Assembly (NCBI GenBank): GCA_041487075.1
Contig: JBGPMO010000036.1
Location: forward strand, 1-6,664
Direction: 5' to 3'
Length of the DNA: 6,664 nucleotides
Source: JBGPMO01 sp041487075
Lineage (GTDB): Bacteria > Patescibacteriota > Minisyncoccia > UBA6257 > 1-14-0-10-40-38
Under the pieces are notes generated by a model that did not search any database, was not told where the DNA came from, and worked only from the letters and a program-made list of their open reading frames with translations. Below are positions 1 through 4,489 of the stretch, piece after piece; positions within the stretch are counted from its first letter, which is position 1; the number at the start of each line of letters is the position of its first letter. A program made the translations under genes and the position numbers.

Positions 1-1987
1 AAACGGGCTCGAGTTTGGGATGGAGGTAGGAAACTGGTTTTTGGCCGAGCTTCCGTGCGATATAGTCGGGGATAAGCTCCATGGGCCCCGGCCGGTAGAG
101 GGAAATCATGGCAATAATATCTTCAAGCTCCGTTGGTTTTAAATCTTTTAAATTGCGCGTCATGCCGCCGGATTCAAGCTGGAACACGCCCGCAGTCTGC
201 CCCGCTTGGAGCATTTCAAACGTTTTTTTGTCATCGAGCGGAATGTTGGTGATATCTATTTTTTCCGCGTGGAGCTCATCGATAAGGCGGATGGTATTTT
301 CAATAATCGTAAGGTTCCGGAGCCCCAGGAGATCCATTTTTAAGAGCCCCAAATCTTCCACCGCGTGCATTTCGAATTGGGAGACAATAACATTCGGGTC
401 TTGTGGCGCACGTTGGAGCGGAAGATAATTGGTGAGCGGCTCTTTTGAAATGACGATGCCGCACGCATGCACCGAGGCGTGCCGCGCAACACCCTCTAAA
501 TGGAGCGCGGCTTCCAGTAATTTCTTTGCGTCCGCATTGTTTTTATAGAGGTCGCCGAGTTCAGCAACATTTTTGATTGCTTTTTTGAGATCAAGTTGAA
601 AAGGGATGAGCTTCGCGATTTGGTCGCAGAATGTATAGGAGAGTCCCATTGCACGGCCGACGTCTCGAATCGCGGCACGCGCCGCCATCGTCCCAAAAGT
701 AATGATGTGCGCCACGTGGTCATCACCGTATTTTTCTTTCAGGTATCCCAATACTTCATCGCGCCGGAGATCGGTAATATCGATATCAATGTCCGGCATT
801 TGAACGCGTTCGGGGTTTAAAAATCGTTCGAAGATAAGGTCATATTTCAAGGGGTCAATGTCAGTAATGCCTAAGAGATATGAAACAATACTGCCTGCGG
901 CAGAACCACGGCCGGGCCCGACCACAATGCCACGTTCTTTTGCCCAATTCACGAAATCCTGCACGATTAAAAAATAATCGGCGAAACCCATGCGTTCGAT
1001 AACGCCAAGCTCCATTTGTAATCGCTCTTCAATCGCAGGAGTAGAAGACGGGTAACGGGCCGGCAGCCGCTCGCGAAGCAGTTTTTCGAGGTAGTTATTT
1101 GGCGAAGTTACGCCTTCAGGAAGCTCAAATTTGGGAAGCCGGATTTTCCCGAGTTCGAGTTCGGTATGGCATCGGTCAGCAATGGTTACCGTGCTCTCTA
1201 TTGCTTCGGGTAAATCGCGGAACAATTCTATCATTTCGGAGGGCGAGCGCATGGAGAAGTCGTCGTTTTTTAAGGTCAGGCGGTCGGGGTCATTTAATTT
1301 GTTGCCGGTTTGCACGGCAAGGAGAATATCGTGATACTCTGCATCCTCCTTTTTTAAATAGTGGATGTCTTGCGTTGCCACGAGCGGGATCACGAGTTCG
1401 CGCGAAAGTTCAATAAGCCCATCGCGGGTTTTTAAAGTTTCTTTCACCCCCGGATGGTGCCCGATTTCCAAAAAGTAATTGTTTTTCCCAAAAATTCCTT
1501 GGTACTCGAGCGCGGTACGTTTTGCGCCGGGATAGTCGCCGGCAAGGAGGAGGCGAGAAACTTCGCCGGCGAGGCAACCCGAGAGCGCAATCAATCCCTC
1601 GTGGTGTTCGCGTAGCAGGTTTTTATCCATCCGCGGCTTGTAGTAGAAGCCGTCTAAGTGGGATTTCGTAACGAGTTGGATCAAGTTTTGCCAGCCCGTC
1701 TGATTTTCAACCAAAAGGGTTAGATGATAGTACTTTTCTCCGCCGTTGCCGGTTTTGTCCTTGTGGTCGCCGGGCGCGATATATGCCTCAACGCCGAAAA
1801 TCGGCTTCACCCCTGCCTTTTTTGCTTTTTGATAAAATTCAACCGCGCCATAGAGATTGCCGTGGTCCGTAATCGCGATAGAGTCCATGCCAAGCTCTTT
1901 CACACGATCAATAAGATCCGGGATCTTGGGGAGCCCGTCAAGGAGGGAATAATGACTATGGGTGTGTAAGTGAGTGAAACGAGGCAT
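1..1987 (-). CDS. dnaE: DNA polymerase III subunit alpha, N-terminal 662 residues (partial at left edge)
   Basis: Catalytic subunit of the chromosomal replicase; it extends DNA in the cytoplasmic replisome. The reading frame is open from ATG at 1987 (MPRFTHLHTHSHYSLLDG) to the window edge. Residues 1 to about 285 form the PHP domain, with all likely metal ligands visible: H8, H10, D17, H42 (ITDH), E67 (GVEAY), H88, C138 (SGC), D207 and H209 (DIHY). The polymerase core follows: GPGRGSAAGS at 357-366 and PDIDIDI at 398-404, giving catalytic D401 and D403 (the same numbers as in E. coli), then MDLLGLRNLT at 551-560 with the third Asp, D552. The break falls soon after SLYRPGPMELIPDYI; the rest of the fingers, the (HhH)2, beta-binding and OB regions lie outside. 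The ATG is preferred because PHP homology starts at once; no SD precedes it. The full PHP set suggests an active metal-dependent PHP nuclease, unlike the degenerate E. coli domain (family knowledge, not tested). Divergent from the unknown gene at 2153. Confidence 0.97.
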   Translation of the reverse strand, partial: MPRFTHLHTHSHYSLLDGLPKIPDLIDRVKELGMDSIAITDHGNLYGAVEFYQKAKKAGVKPIFGVEAYIAPGDHKDKTGNGGEKYYHLTLLVENQTGWQNLIQLVTKSHLDGFYYKPRMDKNLLREHHEGLIALSGCLAGEVSRLLLAGDYPGAKRTALEYQGIFGKNNYFLEIGHHPGVKETLKTRDGLIELSRELVIPLVATQDIHYLKKEDAEYHDILLAVQTGNKLNDPDRLTLKNDDFSMRSPSEMIELFRDLPEAIESTVTIADRCHTELELGKIRLPKFELPEGVTSPNNYLEKLLRERLPARYPSSTPAIEERLQMELGVIERMGFADYFLIVQDFVNWAKERGIVVGPGRGSAAGSIVSYLLGITDIDPLKYDLIFERFLNPERVQMPDIDIDITDLRRDEVLGYLKEKYGDDHVAHIITFGTMAARAAIRDVGRAMGLSYTFCDQIAKLIPFQLDLKKAIKNVAELGDLYKNNADAKKLLEAALHLEGVARHASVHACGIVISKEPLTNYLPLQRAPQDPNVIVSQFEMHAVEDLGLLKMDLLGLRNLTIIENTIRLIDELHAEKIDITNIPLDDKKTFEMLQAGQTAGVFQLESGGMTRNLKDLKPTELEDIIAMISLYRPGPMELIPDYIARKLGQKPVSYLHPKLEPV

Positions 1988-1995
1988 AGAATTAA

Positions 1996-2023
1996 CTTAC
2001 AACTTATAACTAATAACTTATAA
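1996..2023 (-). repeat. Heptanucleotide repeat array in the dnaE leader
   Basis: Read on the minus strand, towards dnaE, this is four heptads: TTATAAG, TTATTAG, TTATAAG, TTGTAAG. The array ends 8 bases before the dnaE ATG and occupies the place where an SD would normally be. The first 23 bases match the array ahead of rpmF (2843-2865) with one difference, in the same orientation relative to the gene. Confidence 0.75.
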
Positions 2024-2050
2024 CGAATCCCAACTTAAAAGAGTCGTTTA

Positions 2051-2056
2051 ATTATA
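2051..2056 (-). promoter_or_regulatory. Possible -10 box for dnaE
   Basis: On the minus strand this reads TATAAT, a perfect sigma70 -10 hexamer, placed to give a leader of about 55-60 bases before the dnaE start. No convincing -35 box lies 16-18 bases upstream (the sequence there is pyrimidine-rich, TTTCTT-like). The call therefore rests on one hexamer in AT-rich DNA. Confidence 0.4.
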
Positions 2057-2087
2057 GAGTGAGCAAGCGATAAAAGAAAGGAGAAAT

Positions 2088-2116
2088 TTGACAATAAACT
2101 ACGAATCTGCTAGTAA
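2088..2116 (+). promoter_or_regulatory. Probable promoter for the unknown gene
   Basis: A perfect TTGACA -35 box (2088-2093) is followed by exactly 17 bases and then TAGTAA (2111-2116), a 3/6 match to the -10 consensus. The -10 is strengthened by an extended TG one base upstream (TGC before it). A start near 2123 would put the ATG at 2153 about 30 bases downstream. The 8-base palindrome AGCTAGCT (2119-2126) sits over the predicted transcription start and could be an operator, but it may be chance. Confidence 0.5.
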
Positions 2117-2139
2117 TTAGCTAGCTCATTGAGAGCGGG

Positions 2140-2218
2140 AAGGAAAAGGGAAATGAAGAAAAGTGACATTGAGTGGAGCCAACTTTCTCTCAAAAGATCA
2201 AGCGTCAAGATGGAGTAA
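2140..2218 (+). pseudogene. 21-codon reading frame with strong SD: probable true 5' end of the unknown gene in another frame
   Basis: A purine-rich SD (AAGGAAAAGGG, about 2140-2150) directly precedes ATG at 2153. That frame reads MKKSDIEWSQLSLKRSSVKM plus a final Glu, then TAA at 2216-2218. This is the only strong SD in the window apart from the tiny frame ahead of rnc. The frame overlaps the start of the long open frame at 2173-2640, which lies in a different frame and has no good start signal of its own. One extra base, for example in the A run at about 2192-2195, would join them into one protein of about 162 residues with the junction SLKKIKRQDGV. Alternatives are a genuine mutation, an assembly error, or a short upstream peptide coupled to the longer frame. 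Confidence 0.4.
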
Positions 2219-2640
2219 GGTTGAAGAACGGGACTATTTTTTACTTAGGCATTTTACTGGAAAAGCAAAATTTAATTCCGTGGCTTTTCCTTTTCGGTCG
2301 CAACGATCGTAGAAAAAAGAAATTCCAGTTGGAATTCGAGGACTGTCTTCCTGGAGAAATGATTCCCATCATGTGGATTCGCCTGGATGAAGTGATAGAA
2401 AGTGGGGATCCGCGATTTCTCGCAAGGTGTCTTGCTCGGAAACTTGCTTCCAGGGTAACGCTTTTAATTGGTCAAGACGAGGACGAAATTGACTTCACGC
2501 TTGAGGTCCCGGGTGAGCACTACAAATTTCTCACCTCCATCTCTTGTCTTCAGCAAAAGATGCGGCCGTTCATGCATACAAAAAAGGAGAAGAAAGATAG
2601 GGAGATCGAAAAGATGGAGAGGAGCTTCTCTAGAGAATAA
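2173..2640 (+). CDS. Hypothetical protein of unknown function (start uncertain, possibly frameshifted)
   Basis: I do not recognise this 155-residue protein. The frame opens at GTG 2173, immediately after an in-frame TGA at 2170, so it cannot extend further upstream in this frame. The body has a hydrophobic segment (about residues 22-42, with GILLEKQNLIPWLFLFGR), a basic RRKKK patch at about 46-50, a mixed middle with PGEMIPIMWIRLDEV, and a highly charged, probably helical tail (KKEKKDREIEKMERSFSRE). The hydrophobic stretch is too interrupted for a confident membrane helix. Three Cys are scattered with no CxxC. It stands alone between its own likely promoter (2088) and a hairpin terminator candidate (2679). 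Its codon choice looks less rich in GCG/CGG than that of its neighbours, which might indicate different ancestry; this was judged by eye. The stronger start signals at 2153 in another frame make a frameshift plausible. It is probably a real gene, since the open frame is long and bounded by signals. Confidence 0.6.
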   Translation: MEPTFSQKIKRQDGVRLKNGTIFYLGILLEKQNLIPWLFLFGRNDRRKKKFQLEFEDCLPGEMIPIMWIRLDEVIESGDPRFLARCLARKLASRVTLLIGQDEDEIDFTLEVPGEHYKFLTSISCLQQKMRPFMHTKKEKKDREIEKMERSFSRE

Positions 2641-2678
2641 ATAATGCACATTCACCGGCAAGGCATCATCGTTCCTCT

Positions 2679-2711
2679 AATGCCGTTTCGCGGTTTTCAC
2701 GAGGCGGCATT
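2679..2711 (+). terminator. Hairpin, probable terminator of the unknown gene
   Basis: Arms 2679-2690 and 2700-2711 can pair over about 12 bases as RNA (ATGCCG with CGGCAT at the base, two G-U pairs, then TCG with CGA), closing a 9-base loop. The T tract after it is short (TTTC), so termination may be inefficient. It lies 39 bases past the stop of the unknown gene and just before a promoter, which is where a terminator is expected. Confidence 0.55.
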
Positions 2712-2715
2712 TTCA

Positions 2716-2744
2716 TTGACAGTTTTTTATGATTCACCTACTAT
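2716..2744 (+). promoter_or_regulatory. Strong sigma70-type promoter ahead of rpmF
   Basis: TTGACA (2716-2721), a 17-base spacer rich in T, then TACTAT (2739-2744). The -35 box is perfect and the -10 matches at four of six positions, including the key first TA and last T. A start near 2751 gives rpmF an untranslated leader of about 120 bases containing the heptad repeats and the 57-base palindromic element. It may also transcribe nusB, rnc and smc. Confidence 0.65.
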
Positions 2745-2764
2745 AGAAGAGTTGTATTTTCTCA

Positions 2765-2785
2765 TCGTAAGTCATTAGTCATCAG
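2765..2785 (+). repeat. Heptad repeat array, left part (rpmF leader)
   Basis: Three heptads in a row: TCGTAAG, TCATTAG, TCATCAG. The array stops exactly where the GC-rich inverted-repeat element begins (2786) and resumes directly after it (2843). The 12-mer TAAGTCATTAGT occurs on both sides of that element, at 2768-2779 and 2846-2857. Confidence 0.7.
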
Positions 2786-2842
2786 CCCCGACGTACTATT
2801 AAATTTTATTCAAGAAGTCGGGGTCCCGACTTTACGTCGGGA
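2786..2842 (+). repeat. 57-base element of CCCGAC/GTCGGG inverted repeats
   Basis: Four related arms are visible: CCCCGAC (2786-2792), GTCGGGG (2817-2823), TCCCGAC (2824-2830) and GTCGGGA (2836-2842). As RNA they could form two tandem 7-bp hairpins (first with second, third with fourth). Alternatively the outer pairing 2787-2795 with 2833-2841 could form, nine perfect base pairs (CCCGACGTA with TACGTCGGG). It sits in the predicted rpmF leader, flush with heptad units on both sides. It may be a REP/MITE-like intergenic element or a leader switch; no T tract follows, so a simple terminator is less likely. Confidence 0.7.
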
Positions 2843-2870
2843 TTATAAGTCATTAGTTATAAGTTATTGT
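2843..2870 (+). repeat. Heptad repeat array, right part (directly before rpmF)
   Basis: Four heptads: TTATAAG, TCATTAG, TTATAAG, TTATTGT. The array ends 2 bases before the rpmF ATG at 2873, leaving no room for an SD. Its first 23 bases match the dnaE leader array (2001-2023, minus strand) with a single difference. Confidence 0.75.
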
Positions 2871-2872
2871 AT

Positions 2873-3043
2873 ATGGGTGGCGTACCGGTTAAACATCATT
2901 CAAAGTCAAAAGTAGGCCGCAGGCGGTCGCATCTGGCGCTCAAGCCCGCACAGATTTTTGTCTGTTCGCATTGCAAAGGGCCGGTGCTGCCGCATCGCGC
3001 ATGCCCGCAGTGCGGGGCATATCATGGGAGAGGAGGAAAGTAA
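2873..3043 (+). CDS. rpmF: Large ribosomal subunit protein bL32
   Basis: Small zinc-ribbon protein of the 50S subunit, 56 residues, within the usual size for L32 (about 55-60). It starts MGGVPVKHHSKSKVGRRRSH, matching the family's opening (xxVPKRKxSKSRxxxRRSH), with the basic rRNA-binding N-terminus. The zinc site is intact: CSHC at residues 31-34 and CPQC at 44-47, separated by KGPVLPHRA, followed by the family-typical GAYHGRGGK end. So this is the Cys4 (zinc-binding) form. The ATG is the only sensible start, since homology begins there; no SD precedes it and the upstream bases belong to the heptad array. It is the first gene of a co-directional block with nusB 155 bases downstream, and has its own probable promoter at 2716. 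Confidence 0.95.
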   Translation: MGGVPVKHHSKSKVGRRRSHLALKPAQIFVCSHCKGPVLPHRACPQCGAYHGRGGK

Positions 3044-3058
3044 ATTCTTCAGTGGGTA

Positions 3059-3125
3059 GTTCTTTGAAATTTTTAGTCCGCAATTTTCAATGAAGTAATT
3101 TTTAAAGAATCCATTGTTTCGGACT
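3059..3125 (+). other. Possible hairpin or pseudoknot in the rpmF-nusB gap
   Basis: In the 155-base gap, bases 3059-3069 can pair with 3100-3110 (11 pairs, AT-rich, two G-U). AGTCCG (3075-3080), inside that loop, is complementary to CGGACT (3120-3125) beyond the stem. The two pairings cross, as in an H-type pseudoknot. AT-rich DNA makes chance pairing likely. The rest of the gap to 3198 shows only AT-rich sequence and a weak promoter candidate. Confidence 0.25.
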
Positions 3126-3128
3126 CAT

Positions 3129-3157
3129 TTGCTTTAAACATTAAAACATTGTAAATT
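3129..3157 (+). promoter_or_regulatory. Weak promoter candidate for nusB
   Basis: TTGCTT (3129-3134), a 17-base spacer, then TAAATT (3152-3157), about 40 bases before the nusB ATG. Matches to consensus are 3/6 and 4/6 in AT-rich sequence, so this could easily be chance. nusB may instead be read through from rpmF. Confidence 0.2.
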
Positions 3158-3198
3158 TATTGGAAATTGGTAATAGTAGATTGAAAATTATTTGACTC

Positions 3199-3633
3199 AT
3201 GGCCACTCGTCAACTCGCTCGCTCCGTTATTCTCCAGTCGCTTTATGAGTGGGATTTTTTCAAGCAGAAAGGGGACTTGAATAAAATTCTCGAACGTAAT
3301 CTTCTTGAGTTCGCGCCTGGCCTTGATGAGCCGGAATTTACAAAGCGGACGATGGGCCGGGTCATCGAGTATCTGCGGGAGATTGACGAGATTATTAAAA
3401 AAGCGGCGCCGGACTGGCCGCTTGACCAGATTTCCATTATTGACCGGAATGCGCTCCGCATCGGCCTCTCTGAACTCTTGTACGCTGATGCCGAGGAAGT
3501 GCCGCATAAGGTGGCGATTAATGAAGCCATCGAATTGGCAAAAAATTATGGCGGCCCGAATTCGGGAAAATTTATTAATGGCGTGTTAGGAACGGTATAT
3601 AAAGAGATAGAGAACGTAAAAACGCCGCAATGA
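3199..3633 (+). CDS. nusB: Transcription antitermination factor NusB
   Basis: All-helical RNA-binding protein, 144 residues, of normal family length. With NusE (S10) it binds the boxA RNA of rRNA leaders and helps RNA polymerase resist termination there. Family features in order: RQLARSVILQSLYEWDF (4-20) matches the N-terminal R-x-AR-x-x-x-LQxLYxW helix; LREIDEIIKKAAPDWPLDQISIIDRNALRIGLSELLY (59-95) contains the conserved W-xxx-L-xxx-ID-RxxLRxxxxELL core; VPHKVAINEAIELAKNYG (101-118) and SGKFINGVLG (122-131) are the diagnostic C-terminal motifs. The ATG fits the family start. The bases before it (ATTATTTGACTC) contain no SD. It lies 155 bases after rpmF and 95 before rnc on the same strand; the company of L32 and RNase III suits a ribosome-biogenesis cluster. 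Confidence 0.96.
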   Translation: MATRQLARSVILQSLYEWDFFKQKGDLNKILERNLLEFAPGLDEPEFTKRTMGRVIEYLREIDEIIKKAAPDWPLDQISIIDRNALRIGLSELLYADAEEVPHKVAINEAIELAKNYGGPNSGKFINGVLGTVYKEIENVKTPQ

Positions 3634-3646
3634 CTATATTCGTGAC

Positions 3647-3703
3647 AAGGATGTGACGATGGTCATGATGATGATGAAACGTATGCTTTTGTCATCGTCA
3701 TAG
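3647..3703 (+). CDS. Tiny Met-rich reading frame with SD ahead of rnc (speculative leader peptide)
   Basis: AAGGA (3647-3651) lies 7 bases before ATG 3659, an ideal SD spacing that the neighbouring recognised genes lack. The frame encodes MVMMMMKRMLLSSS and stops at TAG 3701-3703, 25 bases before the rnc ATG and in another frame. The run of ATG codons comes from a GATGATGATG low-complexity stretch, so the frame may be a by-product of that repeat. If translated, it would disrupt the hairpin at 3668-3701. Confidence 0.15.
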   Translation, partial: KDVTMVMMMMKRMLLSSS

Positions 3704-3718
3704 CTATTGTCATCAGTC
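3655..3718 (+). promoter_or_regulatory. Long imperfect hairpin in the rnc leader
   Basis: An inner stem pairs 3668-3677 with 3692-3701 (10 pairs, one G-U, 14-base loop). An outer stem pairs GACGATG (3655-3661) with CATC-A-GTC (3711-3718), 7 pairs with one bulge; unpaired stretches lie between the two stems. It occupies most of the nusB-rnc gap. In E. coli, RNase III cleaves a hairpin in its own mRNA leader and so limits its expression; a similar role here is an inference from position only. Confidence 0.35.
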
Positions 3719-3728
3719 TCTTTTGACT

Positions 3729-4415
3729 ATGACAGAAAACGTAAAACCACTTGAGCGAACGATTAGCTATTCTTTTAAGAACCGAGATCTGCTTCTTGAA
3801 GCTTTAACGCATCGTTCTTATTTAAATGAGGTGCCGAACTGGCATCTGCCGCACAATGAGCGGCTCGAATTTTTAGGGGACGCCGTACTCGAACTCATCG
3901 TGACCGAGGAGTTGTATCATCGGTATCCGGATTTAGCCGAGGGCGAGCTTACCCCCATTCGTTCCGCGCTCGTGAATTACATCATGATGGCAAATGTGGC
4001 GCGGTCGCTGAAGCTCGAAGAGTTTGTATTGCTCTCCCGGGGCGAGGCAAAGGATTTGGGCCGGGCGCGCGAAGTAATCCTCGCGAATGCCTTAGAGGCG
4101 GTGATAGGCGCTACCTACTTAGACGGCGGTTATAGAGCGGCTAAAAAAGTTATTAATAACTCGGTTATGCAGGAACTCGACGAGGTCATGAAAAAAGGGC
4201 TGTACAAAGATGCAAAAAGCGAGCTACAGGAAAAAATTCAAGAACAGATGAAGCTGACACCGACGTACCGCGTGCTTGAAGAGTCTGGGCCGGATCACGG
4301 GAAAATATTTATTGTGGGCGTGTATTTTGGTGAGAAGCTTATGGCGAAAGGGAGCGGGCACTCAAAACAAGACGCGGAAGTGGAAGCGGCAAAAGTTGCT
4401 TTGCAGCAACTTTAA
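3729..4415 (+). CDS. rnc: Ribonuclease III
   Basis: Cytoplasmic endonuclease that cuts double-stranded RNA, chiefly rRNA precursors. 228 residues, typical length. The nuclease domain (about 5-150) has THRSYLNE (27-34) and the signature NERLEFLGDAVL (43-54) with E44, E47 and D51, E73 in the EGELT segment, and ANALEAVIGATYLDGG (119-134) with E123. At the position usually given as Asp (E. coli D114) there is Asn120; the other acidic residues remain. The dsRNA-binding domain (about 161-228) shows KSELQEKIQE, PTYRVLEESGPDHGKIFIVGVY and the final SKQDAEVEAAKVAL helix. ATG 3729 is chosen over the in-frame TTG at 3723, which would add only two residues (MT) and has no better SD. It sits 95 bases after nusB, 74 before smc. 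The rnc-smc order is common in Firmicutes. Confidence 0.97.
   Translation: MTENVKPLERTISYSFKNRDLLLEALTHRSYLNEVPNWHLPHNERLEFLGDAVLELIVTEELYHRYPDLAEGELTPIRSALVNYIMMANVARSLKLEEFVLLSRGEAKDLGRAREVILANALEAVIGATYLDGGYRAAKKVINNSVMQELDEVMKKGLYKDAKSELQEKIQEQMKLTPTYRVLEESGPDHGKIFIVGVYFGEKLMAKGSGHSKQDAEVEAAKVALQQL
4392..4413 (+). other. Perfect 9-bp hairpin over the end of rnc
   Basis: AAAGTTGCT (4392-4400), loop TTGC, AGCAACTTT (4405-4413): a perfect stem whose 3' arm runs into the first base of the TAA stop (4413-4415). No T tract follows on the plus strand, so it is not a standard terminator; it might protect or mark the mRNA end. The stem encodes KVALQQL-type residues of the last helix, so part of the symmetry could be chance. 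Confidence 0.4.
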
Positions 4416-4437
4416 TCTAAGATATGAAATTCAATCT

Positions 4438-4470
4438 CAAATCTAAGTAAGATTTGCGATTTTATTTTTG
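4438..4470 (+). terminator. Weak terminator or attenuator between rnc and smc
   Basis: CAAATCT (4438-4444) and AGATTTG (4450-4456) form a 7-bp stem with a 5-base loop. After CGA there is a T-rich run (TTTTATTTTTG, 4460-4470). The stem is AT-rich and the T run starts three bases late, so any termination would be partial, perhaps lowering smc expression relative to rnc. Confidence 0.35.
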
Positions 4471-4489
4471 AGTTTTAACATTGAAAGCT

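Noticed and set aside
1281..1291. Second copy of the GTCGGGG motif inside dnaE
   Set aside because: It is a short match within well-conserved coding sequence and lacks the paired arm; chance similarity.
108..1969. Several plus-strand open frames (108-428, 596-820, 1099-1416, 1724-1969)
   Set aside because: They lie opposite dnaE, whose minus-strand translation is unbroken and family-like throughout; these frames have no recognisable protein content.
2077..2120. AAAGGAG followed by TTG at 2088 as a small gene
   Set aside because: The frame is only ten codons and coincides with the -35 box of the promoter for the unknown gene.
2464..2661. Minus-strand frame of 65 codons
   Set aside because: It is antisense to the unknown gene and has no start signals or family resemblance.
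2644..2778. A 44-codon plus-strand frame beginning MHIHRQGIIVPLMPF
   Set aside because: It lacks an SD and runs through a hairpin terminator candidate, a strong promoter and the heptad repeats; it is probably chance.
2765..2870. CRISPR array
   Set aside because: The repeats are 7 bases long without unique spacers and no cas genes are present; this is a tandem heptad repeat split by a palindromic element.
3157..3589. Frames of 94-116 codons on both strands around nusB
   Set aside because: They are out-of-frame shadows of nusB, which is securely identified.
3723..3728. TTG at 3723 as the rnc start
   Set aside because: It adds just two residues to an ATG start and has no better ribosome-binding signal.
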